Under the pieces are notes generated by a model that did not search any database, had not been told where the DNA came from, and saw only the letters and a program-made list of their open reading frames with translations. 64,000 nucleotides of DNA, taken from the NCBI RefSeq assembly GCF_014529625.1, contig NZ_CP076039.1, positions 620,001-684,000 on the forward strand. Direction: 5' to 3'. A program made the translations under genes and the position numbers. Of this stretch, positions 34,044 to 42,156 are shown piece after piece. The stretch is from Candidatus Pelagisphaera phototrophica (lineage in GTDB: Bacteria > Verrucomicrobiota > Verrucomicrobiia > Opitutales > Opitutaceae). Position 1 is the stretch's first letter. Each line of letters starts with the position of its first letter.

Positions 34044-35831
34044 ATGTCATCAGAGGCTTCTGGAACCCCATCTCCCACAGAGGAACGAATTCAAGACGCA
34101 GTCATAAGGCTGGCCGGTAACTCGCAGGATGGCATCCAATCGATTGGCGGTTTTCTCGCTCGATTGGCGGGCCGTAGCGCACAGGAGGTCATGACCTACA
34201 TGACGATTCCTGCCACCATCTCGGGTGGGCCATCCATTTTTCAGGTACGAATGGGATCTGGCGAAGTGCTCTCGGCTGGCGACGAGGCAGATTTCCTTGT
34301 GGCTTTCTATCAGCATAGCTACGAAAATCATATTTCCCATCTTAAGGATGGAGGCGTCCTGCTGTACGACTCTGACCACGTTGAGCCAGACGAAAATGAT
34401 ACCCGGTTTCTCAAGGTGGGAGTGCCGATTGCCGCTTTGACTGTAGAGGCTTTGGGTGGTTCTACCCGTGAGAAGGGGAAAAATATTTTTACCCTCGGTC
34501 TCCTGTCCCGGATTTTCCAGTTGGACATCGAGAAATTAAGAGGAATTTTCGTGGAGCGGTTCGGAGGCAAGTCGGAAGACATCCTTCGCAATGCAAATCT
34601 GGCTTTTGATGCCGGCTATTCCTATCCGATCGACAACGTACTCGATCGCTACTACGCTTTCCATACCCCGGACGAAACGGGAGAGCCGCAAGTCACGATG
34701 GACGGAAATACTGCAATCGTGCTTGGTCTTTTAGCAGGTGGAGTACGCTGCGGCGCTGGCTATCCGATCACTCCTTGGTCCACGATCATGGAAATGCTAC
34801 GCTCGCAATTGCCCAAGTATGGAGGAGTCTTCGTGCAGGCAGAGGACGAGCTTGCTGCGGTTTCCATGGCGATCGGTTTTTCTTACGGAGGGCGGCTTGC
34901 GGTCACTGGCAGTTCTGGTCCGGGGATTTCGTTAAAGCTCGAGGCCTTGGGTTGGGCCGGCATGGCTGAAATTCCGCTGGTGGTCATCAATGTTCAGCGA
35001 GGTGGTCCTAGCACCGGTTTGCCCACTAACGTAGAGCAAAGCGATTTGCTTCAAGCGATCTACGGTAGCCATGGGGATTGCCCTAGGGTGGTATTGGCTG
35101 CCCAGAATGTTGAAGATTGTTTTTATACGGCACTGGAAGCCTGCAAAATCGCGCGAGAGTACAGTGTCCCGGTCTTTGTGTTGTCTGACATGTCGATGGC
35201 ATCTCGTATTGAGGCCTTTGATGAGCCGGACCTTGATAATATCGTCACTGAGCCTGTCTTGGACACGGGGGATCGCGCTGAGGGGTATAAGCCGTATGAT
35301 CTAGACCGGATCACGAGGCATGCCCCTCCAGGCACTTGGATCGAAGGGGGTAAATTTCCACAGGTGACCGGATTGGAGCACGACGAGACGGGACATCCTT
35401 CCGCGAATCCTGAAATGCACGTCAAGATGATGGCCAAACGTCGCGACAAGTTAAAGACGCTGGCTAGCTCCCTGCCTCCATCGGAAGTCTTTGGCGACCA
35501 GGAAGGTGAAACCCTTGTCGTTGGTTGGGGAAGTACTTGGGGACCGATCCGCGAGACCGTGATCCGCGAGCGCAGTAGCGGGAAATCTATGGGTCACCTG
35601 CATATCAGGCATGTGAACCCGCTGCCCAACGACGTGGACGAGATCTTTAGTCGGTACGAAAACGTGGTAGTGGTGGAGATGAATGATGAGGGCCTTTACG
35701 GTTTTGGTCAGCTCGCAACACTGCTTCGCTCCAAGACCTGCAATCCGTCTATACGAAGCATGGCCAAGACGGATGGACTTACTTTTAAAATTCGGGAGAT
35801 CATTAAGGGTATCCAGGAGCGGATCCAGTAA
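34044..35831 (+). CDS. korA: 2-oxoglutarate:ferredoxin oxidoreductase, gamma-alpha fusion subunit
   Basis: With KorB it oxidises 2-oxoglutarate to succinyl-CoA and reduces ferredoxin, or runs in reverse. The 595-residue chain joins the gamma domain (IGGFLARLAGRSAQEV; YMTIPATISGGPSIFQVRM, residues about 40-90) to the alpha part, which begins with NTAIVLGLLAGG and GYPITPWSTIMEML (about 225-250) and contains VQRGGPSTGLPTNVEQSDL. This fused form is typical of the two-subunit enzymes found in aerobic as well as anaerobic bacteria. It is followed 56 bases later by korB, without a terminator. Confidence 0.93.
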   Translation: MSSEASGTPSPTEERIQDAVIRLAGNSQDGIQSIGGFLARLAGRSAQEVMTYMTIPATISGGPSIFQVRMGSGEVLSAGDEADFLVAFYQHSYENHISHLKDGGVLLYDSDHVEPDENDTRFLKVGVPIAALTVEALGGSTREKGKNIFTLGLLSRIFQLDIEKLRGIFVERFGGKSEDILRNANLAFDAGYSYPIDNVLDRYYAFHTPDETGEPQVTMDGNTAIVLGLLAGGVRCGAGYPITPWSTIMEMLRSQLPKYGGVFVQAEDELAAVSMAIGFSYGGRLAVTGSSGPGISLKLEALGWAGMAEIPLVVINVQRGGPSTGLPTNVEQSDLLQAIYGSHGDCPRVVLAAQNVEDCFYTALEACKIAREYSVPVFVLSDMSMASRIEAFDEPDLDNIVTEPVLDTGDRAEGYKPYDLDRITRHAPPGTWIEGGKFPQVTGLEHDETGHPSANPEMHVKMMAKRRDKLKTLASSLPPSEVFGDQEGETLVVGWGSTWGPIRETVIRERSSGKSMGHLHIRHVNPLPNDVDEIFSRYENVVVVEMNDEGLYGFGQLATLLRSKTCNPSIRSMAKTDGLTFKIREIIKGIQERIQ

Positions 35832-35887
35832 TTCGCGATCTTTCGACTTTCTGAATCGTTAAACAATTACCCAAAAAACTAAATAAA

Positions 35888-36793
35888 ATGAGTGCACCAT
35901 CCGCCCCCAAGCCCGTAGAACGCGGAACGATTACCAAAAAAGGAATTGCGGCAGACCATCCGACTTGGTGCCCAGGCTGTGGCGATTTCGCTGTTCTTGC
36001 GGCATTTTTCAAAACGCTTGAGAAACTGCAGTTTCCACAGGAAAAGATCGTCACGTTAGCCGGAATTGGCTGTTCCTCACGGTTTCCTTACTTCGTAAAT
36101 ACGCACGGAGGGCATTTCATCCATGGAAGAGCGCTACCTTTTGCTACCGGTGTCAGTCTTGGTCGGGACGACCTTCATGTATTTGTGTTCGGAGGGGATG
36201 GAGACGGTTTTTCGATTGGTGGGAATCACCTTGACCATGCCGGGCGAAAGAATATCCGGCTTACTTATGTGATCATGGACAATTTCGTCTATGGACTGAC
36301 TAAGAAGCAGACCTCTCCGACGTCTCCTCAGGGCTTTCGCTCGAAAACGGATCCGACTGGAGCGATCGACCGCCCCACGAACCCGATGCGCAAGTTGCTC
36401 TCTAGCGGAGCTACTTTTGTAGCCCGCACGCACGCTTCTCAGATCAAGCACATGATGGAAATGTATGAGCGTGCGATTTCGCATGACGGATTTTCAGTTG
36501 TCGAATGCCTGAGTGAGTGTGTGGAGTTTTACAAGGGCGCTTTCGATGCCGCAATACCCCGTAAAGGAGGGGCATTCGAAGTGATTGATGAAGAAAAGCA
36601 TAATGTAACCGATATGTCTGCTGCACTCACTTTGGCCGAGGAAGCTTGGCCAGGCAAATTTGGGGTGTATTACCACAAACCTGAACCCACCAAGAATGAG
36701 CTCGAGAAAGGTTTGATCGATAAAGCTCGAGCGAAGACTAAGGGCACGAGTGATGTGGATCTTCTCAAGCAGACCTTCGCCGCGCTTAAGTAG
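35888..36793 (+). CDS. korB: 2-oxoglutarate:ferredoxin oxidoreductase, beta subunit
   Basis: The beta subunit binds thiamine diphosphate and the iron-sulfur cluster. The 301-residue protein has PTWCPGCGDFAVL (about residues 26-38), GIGCSSRFPYFVN, HGRALPFATGV and the TPP-binding GGDGDGFSIGGNH with MDNFVYGLTKKQTSPTS. The CxxCG and later Cys residues fit one [4Fe-4S] cluster. A C-terminal domain (LSECVEFYKG) completes the family pattern. Start at ATG 35888 without a ribosome binding site. An intrinsic terminator closes the operon. Confidence 0.95.
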   Translation: MSAPSAPKPVERGTITKKGIAADHPTWCPGCGDFAVLAAFFKTLEKLQFPQEKIVTLAGIGCSSRFPYFVNTHGGHFIHGRALPFATGVSLGRDDLHVFVFGGDGDGFSIGGNHLDHAGRKNIRLTYVIMDNFVYGLTKKQTSPTSPQGFRSKTDPTGAIDRPTNPMRKLLSSGATFVARTHASQIKHMMEMYERAISHDGFSVVECLSECVEFYKGAFDAAIPRKGGAFEVIDEEKHNVTDMSAALTLAEEAWPGKFGVYYHKPEPTKNELEKGLIDKARAKTKGTSDVDLLKQTFAALK

Positions 36794-36829
36794 GGCACCT
36801 CGTTAGGGTTCGAAAAGATTTTCCATAGA

Positions 36830-36863
36830 GAAAGCCCGGCGATCAGACGGGGCTTTCGTATTT
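36830..36863 (+). terminator. intrinsic terminator of korAB
   Basis: GAAAGCCC pairs with GGGCTTTC around a 12-base loop (which can extend the stem by CG pairs), followed by a short T-rich tail CGTATTTAA, 37 bases after the korB stop. Confidence 0.7.
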
Positions 36864-37343
36864 AACCAACCAACTAAGAAAGTTGAGAGCATGTGGTGCG
36901 TAGGCACGGCGGATTCTCAAGGTTTCTGGCTGGTATTCCAGTATCATAACTTTATCCAATCGGTTGTATTACGGATCGTCTCAACCCGATTCTGTAGCAT
37001 TTTTGGCGAGGCTGAGCAGAAGACGTGGCAAGTGGATAGGTGCCATTACTGATTGAATACGTATAGGGATGAATTTCCGCGTTCTGCGATTGTATGGTTT
37101 CACGGGGAATTCAACCTGAGTGGTCGCTCGAATCGAAAAATGGTTGAGTATTCAGAGAAAGTTTACCCGGAAACCGATGCCCATGCTAATAACTTGCCAG
37201 AGTTCGGATACCCCACGCTATCGTGGCGGATCCGAACCCTTAAATGCCCTTGAGCAAGCAGGGATTTCTTGCAATAGTGCATGCGTGCTCCATCTTTTTA
37301 CGTTGTGTGTATGAACTCGGATTAACCTCTATTTAGAAGCAAA
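36864..37343. other. 480-base intergenic region without a supported gene
   Basis: Two short open frames (37053-37253 and an overlapping one) lack ribosome binding sites and family resemblance. I see no tRNA, hairpin of note or promoter of good quality; the promoter of the next gene must lie here. Confidence 0.5.
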
Positions 37344-38294
37344 ATGAACCATCCAAAATACATTCGGGCAAGTAGTTTGATCTGTCTTCTTCTGGTTTTG
37401 TTCTTTGGTTTTGCCGATCCTGTTTTTGGTCAGGCTGCGGTTGAGGGGAAAGAAAAGTCAGGCCAGAGTTCCGATGGCAGGCTCGAAGTGATTTTGGAGA
37501 ATTCGACGCAAGAAGAGACTAAAAAGCAAAAACGGAAAAGCCAGGTCTCATTGGAAGAACTGCCGCCTGAGGAACGGAGGCGCATGGAAATGCAAATGAT
37601 GGGGGTGGACTTTCATAGTAAAGGCGGAGTGGGGTACCGAAAGAGCTGGGAGTTTAGATCGGGTGTGACGAAGTTGTATCCACCGTATTATGACGGCTGG
37701 GAAGATGGGAGAGAGATGAAGGGGCTCTACGAGGATTACGCGTGGAAAGGCGAGCCAGGATACACGCTATCAAGAATTATATTCAACGATCGCTTTATCC
37801 AGCAAACGGGATCGGAATTTGTGAATTTTTTCTCTTTGTTTTGGATACCCGAAGCTTATGCATTTTCGCTGTTCAATCCGCGTAGCTTCGAGAAAGTCAA
37901 AAACACGATTCGCGAGCGAATTATTGAAGCAAGGAAAGAATATGCGGAACGCGAAAAGTTCGATTCGTTTGAAGACTACATTGCCTTCAAGTTTGGAAAC
38001 GATTTCGAAATGGAGGGTTTCGTTGATGGTTATTGGATCGAGGCCAATGACGGTCCAGAACACCTCACCTATTTCTACACCTCTGAATTCGTAGGCTCCA
38101 GGCGGAAGAAAAAAGAGGCCTACAAGAATCCTTTGATCGCCACCGCGACTTACATGATCGTGAGGAACAAGATGGTGAAAATGGATGTGGTGAGGGAATA
38201 CGTAGGTCGAGATGACATTCCGATTCTATTAGAATTTACCTCCAAACTTCACGCGGACATGAAAGTCGTAAATCGCTATGGAAAATCGGATTGA
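37344..38294 (+). CDS. exported protein of unknown function
   Basis: I do not recognise the 316-residue product. A signal peptide (SSLICLLLVLFFGFADPVFGQ) precedes a low-complexity, charged stretch (about residues 33-85, with EETKKQKRKSQ) and a globular part rich in aromatic residues: YPPYYDGWEDGREM, FSLFWIPEAYAFSLFNPRS, FDSFEDYIAFKFGNDFEMEG. There are no cysteines in the mature part and no lipobox. A second helical region (RERIIEARKEYAEREKFD) separates two beta-rich parts. The location is periplasmic or outer-membrane-associated by inference. Confidence 0.6.
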   Translation: MNHPKYIRASSLICLLLVLFFGFADPVFGQAAVEGKEKSGQSSDGRLEVILENSTQEETKKQKRKSQVSLEELPPEERRRMEMQMMGVDFHSKGGVGYRKSWEFRSGVTKLYPPYYDGWEDGREMKGLYEDYAWKGEPGYTLSRIIFNDRFIQQTGSEFVNFFSLFWIPEAYAFSLFNPRSFEKVKNTIRERIIEARKEYAEREKFDSFEDYIAFKFGNDFEMEGFVDGYWIEANDGPEHLTYFYTSEFVGSRRKKKEAYKNPLIATATYMIVRNKMVKMDVVREYVGRDDIPILLEFTSKLHADMKVVNRYGKSD

Positions 38295-38358
38295 AGTTTG
38301 AACGCCACGATCCTTAGGCATTGAGTTAATTGAGGCGATGGTATTGAAGGATTCGGTA

Positions 38359-38658
38359 ATGAGTCTAAACCGCTACGAACAGATCCTAATGAACTATTTG
38401 GAGTGCCATTCTGAAGAAAAGCGGTTCTGGGAAGCAAGAGTGACTGAAATCTCTCGCCGTGGAGGAAGGCGGGAATCTAGGGCTCTTGAGTTAAACGGGA
38501 TTTTATGGGAATATTTTGAAGAGCGAGCACGCTTTGAGTCTCCATTTAGGGAAGTTCTGATTCACGAAGGTGACCGAAAGATCAGCATGCTTAACTTGTC
38601 GGAATATCTTCTCCGAATGTGGGCTCCGCCTCCGCAAAAGAAAAGGGGTCTCTGTTAG
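38359..38658 (+). CDS. small protein of unknown function
   Basis: About 99 residues, helical and charged (NRYEQILMNYLECHSEEKRFWEAR; RRGGRRESRALELNGILWEYFEER). I do not recognise it. ATG 38359 is preceded by AAGGA at seven bases; an earlier in-frame ATG at 38338 has a poorly placed purine run. The last four bases overlap the convergent trhO gene. A terminator for it is embedded in trhO's coding end. Confidence 0.55.
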   Translation: MSLNRYEQILMNYLECHSEEKRFWEARVTEISRRGGRRESRALELNGILWEYFEERARFESPFREVLIHEGDRKISMLNLSEYLLRMWAPPPQKKRGLC

Positions 38659-39650
38659 GATGGGCCGCTCCGAGAGCGGTCGGTTTTTCGTTTCGCTTCA
38701 AGTTTTTCTTCCCGCCAAGTCGCTCTCTCTTTTGGCGTCATGCCGATGTGCTTGCGAGAAAGTTTCTTGCTGATTTCAACTTGCTTTTGGCGCTGCGCGG
38801 CTCGTTCGCGCTGTTCGTTACTGAGAGATTCGTGACAGTAGGGACAGCTAACGCCTTCGACGTAGTGTTCAGACTCCTTGTCTACCTCGGAAATCGCGTG
38901 GCGGCAGGCATGGCACATGTCGTACTCGCCCGGCTCTAGATTGTGATCAACGGTTACGCGATTGTCGAAGACGAAGCAGTCACCCTCCCAAAGACTCTCA
39001 GAAGCGTCGACTTTCTCGAGATAGTTCAGGATCCCACCGTCGAGGTGGTACACTTTCTTAAAACCTTTTTTGAGCAAAAGCGATGTAGACTTCTCGCACC
39101 GAATGCCTCCGGTGCAGAACATGGCGATCGGCTTGTCTTTTTTTTCTGCGAGCTCCTTGTCGACGTACTCAGGAAAGTCACGGAAGCTTTTTGTTTCCGG
39201 ATTCTGGGCTCCTTTGAAGGTGCCAATCTCGACCTCGTAGTCATTGCGGGTATCAATCAATGTGACATCGGGATCTGAGATAAGATCGTTCCAGTCCTCG
39301 GGCCTCACGTATTCCCCCACCTGGTCCCCCGGGCTGATGTCTGGTCTGCCTAAGCGTACGATCTCTCTCTTCAGGCGGACTTTCATTCGGTAGAAAGGGA
39401 GCTCCGTTGCTTTGGAGTATTTCACCTTCAAGGGGCCGATCACGGGGTCGGACTGGAGGGAATTCAATACCGCATCAATACCCATTTGAGGGCCTGATAT
39501 CGTTGCGTTGATCCCCTCGTGGGCTAGCAGAATTGTACCTTTGACCCCGTTCCTCTCGCACAGATTGCATAGAGGAATTCGGCGCTGTTCGAAGTCAGGC
39601 AGCTGAACGAATTTATAGAATGCAACAATAACGACTGTGTCAGCTTCCAT
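38655..39650 (-). CDS. trhO: tRNA uridine(34) hydroxylase, rhodanese family
   Basis: TrhO (YceA) makes 5-hydroxyuridine at the wobble position of tRNAs using oxygen. The 331-residue protein has the N-terminal acylphosphatase-like domain (GTILLAHEGINATISGP), the rhodanese domain (TLIDTRNDYEVEIGTF; catalytic loop MFCTGGIRCEKSTS at about residues 178-191) and a C-terminal cysteine-rich part, CHACRHAISE and CPYCHESL, then a basic tail. ATG start at 39650 with a weak ribosome binding site. Its gene end overlaps the neighbour on the plus strand. Confidence 0.93.
   Translation of the reverse strand: MEADTVVIVAFYKFVQLPDFEQRRIPLCNLCERNGVKGTILLAHEGINATISGPQMGIDAVLNSLQSDPVIGPLKVKYSKATELPFYRMKVRLKREIVRLGRPDISPGDQVGEYVRPEDWNDLISDPDVTLIDTRNDYEVEIGTFKGAQNPETKSFRDFPEYVDKELAEKKDKPIAMFCTGGIRCEKSTSLLLKKGFKKVYHLDGGILNYLEKVDASESLWEGDCFVFDNRVTVDHNLEPGEYDMCHACRHAISEVDKESEHYVEGVSCPYCHESLSNEQRERAAQRQKQVEISKKLSRKHIGMTPKERATWREEKLEAKRKTDRSRSGPS
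38663..38689 (+). terminator. plus-strand terminator inside the trhO 3' coding end
   Basis: GGCCGCTC and GAGCGGTC pair (one G-T) around a CGA loop, followed by GGTTTTTCG. It lies four bases after the stop of the small plus-strand gene and at the same time encodes the basic Arg/Ser tail of TrhO on the other strand. Confidence 0.65.
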
Positions 39651-39781
39651 GGATCTAGATTTAATTGAGAACGCGAAATGCGTGTATCAATCAAGAAGTA
39701 AACTGTCGAAGTGACCGGTAGGCACTAGTGTTAGTGAAGAAGGATTGACCGCTTCTCGGCCTTTAGGCAAAGAAACTCGCA

Positions 39782-40051
39782 ATGACAGCCCCCACGAGCA
39801 AAGAAAAAGCAGCTCTGCGAAATATGGCTCAGAAATTGAAGCCGGCAATCCATATTGGAAAAAAGGGGATTACACCCGCCTTGCTGGCCGAATTTACCAA
39901 AGCTCTCAAATTGGATCAGCTCGTAAAAGTGGCGTTCAAGGCAAACCGGGACGAGATTTCTTCATTCGTTGGAGAGCTGGAGTCGAAAACGGATTCCCAC
40001 TGCGTAGGTGGGGTGGGGAAGCGCCGGAGTTTTTACAAAGTCAAAGAGTAG
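39782..40051 (+). CDS. yhbY: YhbY-family (CRM domain) RNA-binding protein
   Basis: These small proteins bind pre-50S ribosomal particles. The 89-residue product is a single CRM domain: RNMAQKLKPAIHIGKKGITP with the conserved GKKG turn (residues 26-29), then LVKVAFKANRDEI, and VGKRRSFYK at the C-terminus. The ATG at 39782 fits the start of the fold. It is divergent from trhO, with 131 bases between the starts. An overlapping frame from 39745 is not coding-like. Confidence 0.88.
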   Translation: MTAPTSKEKAALRNMAQKLKPAIHIGKKGITPALLAEFTKALKLDQLVKVAFKANRDEISSFVGELESKTDSHCVGGVGKRRSFYKVKE

Positions 40052-40443
40052 GTGGAAACCCGGGAGGCTTCATTTAGAATATTCACATCGGGAGTACTCG
40101 TTCGATTGATTAGGGATGGCGAACTGATTGGCAGAGGGAAATTTGCGGTTGGATTTTCGAATGCCTGATTTGAAAAAGCTTCGGTCGGAGCTCGAGGCGG
40201 AAGTAGGGGAACGTTCACAGGCGGTATGGGCGTGAACGCCCTCAAGGTCGAAATGGGATAAGAATACGTGGGGCTGAAGTCATTTATCTCCTGAGGTGAA
40301 ACGCTTTGTGCAAGGCGTACAGGCGCTACCAAAACATTTGTGGTTTGGTTGAACGCTCTCAGAAAACCAGATCTGGGAAGAAGAGCGATCACGCGAGTTC
40401 TAATCGTTTTGGCATTCCGAGCAAGAGTGTAAAGAAATATTCC
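40052..40443. other. 390-base intergenic region
   Basis: It separates the YhbY-like gene from the convergent phosphatase gene. A palindrome GGGCGT-GA-ACGCCC lies at 40228-40241, with the same arms as the one at 18801. Open frames on both strands (40033-40392 minus; 40306-40596 plus) overlap each other and real genes, and have no family resemblance. No T-tailed terminator is obvious. Confidence 0.45.
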
Positions 40444-42153
40444 TTACAGTATTTCAAGAGCCATCAGCGTCTTGTCGTCTTGAGCAGACCCACCTTGGGA
40501 ATGAGCGTCGACGACGGAAAGGGCATTTTCGGGGACGGCTTCTATTCCTTCCTGCCAGATTTCAGGAAGTCTTTTCGAGAATCCATTGATTCCTAGCATC
40601 TCTCCTGATTGGTTTTCTACCTCGTAGATACCGTCTGTTATGAAAACGATTCGGTCTTTGGCCCCCAGTTGGATCAATCGTTCATCGTAGACATCATCAG
40701 GATTGATGCCGAGCGGCACGCCTTCCGAACAGATCTCTTCTGGTCCATGTAATCCGTTTCTAGAAAGAAATGCGGGGCAATGCCCGGCACTCGCGAGCTT
40801 TAGCCGATAGTCATCATAGGAGTAATAGGCGACTTGGGCAGTGATGAACATGTTCAAGTGCCCGAGCTCTTCATAGATTTGCTTGTTAGTTTGGGACAAA
40901 AGCCAACCCGGGGTTTCCGCCAAGTTTAGCCGCGAGCGGATCGCCGTCCTGAAAATGGTAGCCAGCAATGCTGCGGGAACGCCTTTTCCCATCACGTCGG
41001 CGATGACAAGAAGTAGTCCGCGTCCCTTTATTTCAATGGCGTCTATGTAGTCACCGCCTACAGCCAAAGCTGTAACACATTTGCCAGTTAAACGAAAGTG
41101 TTCGTTGCTCGGAAATTTCGACGGTAGAAGGGACTGTTGGATTTCCGCTGCGATCTCTAGTTCTGTTTTTGAGCGAGCGTGCTCCTTTTTTTGATTAATG
41201 GTAGATGCGTTTTCGATTGCAATAGCTAGAAATCTAGAAATTGCACGGGTGAGTCTTGCAATCCTAGTCTCGAGCTGAATCGCATCCTGTTTCGGCATTT
41301 GTAAAGAGATTATACCTACGAATTCGTCTTGGTATGAAATTGGGACCAGTAGAGCGCTGTCGGACACTGAATAGAGAGGATCCGATCTAGCGAATTGGGT
41401 GCAGTCTACGATGATCTGTTCACGATGGGTGCGGAGAGCTTGAACGATCGAGATAGAGTGGTTACTTGTCAGCTCGAAGCGTTGTTCTTTGTGATCGAGT
41501 GGATTTATCAGGTGCCCTTTTTGCAAGACCCAGACTGCAGCATGAGGGATGTTAAAGACAGATTGGAGTCTGGCGAGACTGCTTGAAACCGTCTCAGCTA
41601 GCCAGGGCTCCCGACTAAGATCTTCGGCGAATCCTTGCAGGGCATCAAGTTCACTGTAGCTTTGACTGAGATCGTTTGTGGTGCTTTGCAGGGTTTCATA
41701 TAGCTCTTGAATCTTAGCGATAGGGCTTTTCGGACGATGCAAAGTTTTCATGAGAACCAACTTGTGCCCATACTGCGTTTTATAGTGAACCGCGGAATCG
41801 AAAATCGATTCAATGAGAAAGCACCCTCGACCCGATTCACTCAGAGGGTCGTCTGGAAGCCTAGCGGCCTTTGGTAGATGTTTAAAGTTTCCGGGGTCTT
41901 CGATTTCGATAGTTAGTTGCTCCTCCTCCCATTGCCACATGACCTTTACGGACTTAGGGCGAAATCCTCGACAGCCATGTTCAATCGCATTGTTTAACGC
42001 CTCGCAGAAACCTAGTTCGATGGCTGGCCAAATAGTGGTGTCGATCAAACGTAGTTCGCAGAATTCCCTAAGATGTTCTGCTACGCTGGATACGAAGCTC
42101 AATTCTCCCGGAACTTCGCAGTATGAGATATTTTGGTGTTTTAGCTCCTCCAT
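40444..42153 (-). CDS. fused RsbW-type kinase / GAF / SpoIIE-type phosphatase
   Basis: A partner-switching regulator with both opposing activities on one chain. Residues 1-140 are an anti-sigma-type GHKL kinase: N-box EALNNAIEHG (51-60), IEDPG (84-88), GRGCFLIESIFD (108-119). A helical linker and a GAF-like sensor domain follow (to about 320; HAAVWVLQKG, VPISYQDEFVGIISLQMP). The C-terminal PP2C phosphatase has AVGGDYIDA, IADVMGKGVPAALLA, ITDGIYEVE and DDKTLMALE, the metal-binding aspartates included. Targets would be phosphoserines on STAS proteins, one of which (44825) is divergently encoded nearby. It starts three bases after the stop of the upstream gene. Confidence 0.85.
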   Translation of the reverse strand: MEELKHQNISYCEVPGELSFVSSVAEHLREFCELRLIDTTIWPAIELGFCEALNNAIEHGCRGFRPKSVKVMWQWEEEQLTIEIEDPGNFKHLPKAARLPDDPLSESGRGCFLIESIFDSAVHYKTQYGHKLVLMKTLHRPKSPIAKIQELYETLQSTTNDLSQSYSELDALQGFAEDLSREPWLAETVSSSLARLQSVFNIPHAAVWVLQKGHLINPLDHKEQRFELTSNHSISIVQALRTHREQIIVDCTQFARSDPLYSVSDSALLVPISYQDEFVGIISLQMPKQDAIQLETRIARLTRAISRFLAIAIENASTINQKKEHARSKTELEIAAEIQQSLLPSKFPSNEHFRLTGKCVTALAVGGDYIDAIEIKGRGLLLVIADVMGKGVPAALLATIFRTAIRSRLNLAETPGWLLSQTNKQIYEELGHLNMFITAQVAYYSYDDYRLKLASAGHCPAFLSRNGLHGPEEICSEGVPLGINPDDVYDERLIQLGAKDRIVFITDGIYEVENQSGEMLGINGFSKRLPEIWQEGIEAVPENALSVVDAHSQGGSAQDDKTLMALEIL

Positions 42154-42156
42154 GGT

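Noticed and set aside
37053-37253. Short frame upstream of the unknown exported protein
   Set aside because: No ribosome binding site and unlikely composition; an overlapping second frame is equally open.
40033-40392. Minus-strand open frame of 119 codons after the YhbY-like gene
   Set aside because: It overlaps the YhbY-like gene end and another frame, is rich in Pro/Asn/Ser in a way typical of non-coding frames, and has no ribosome binding site.
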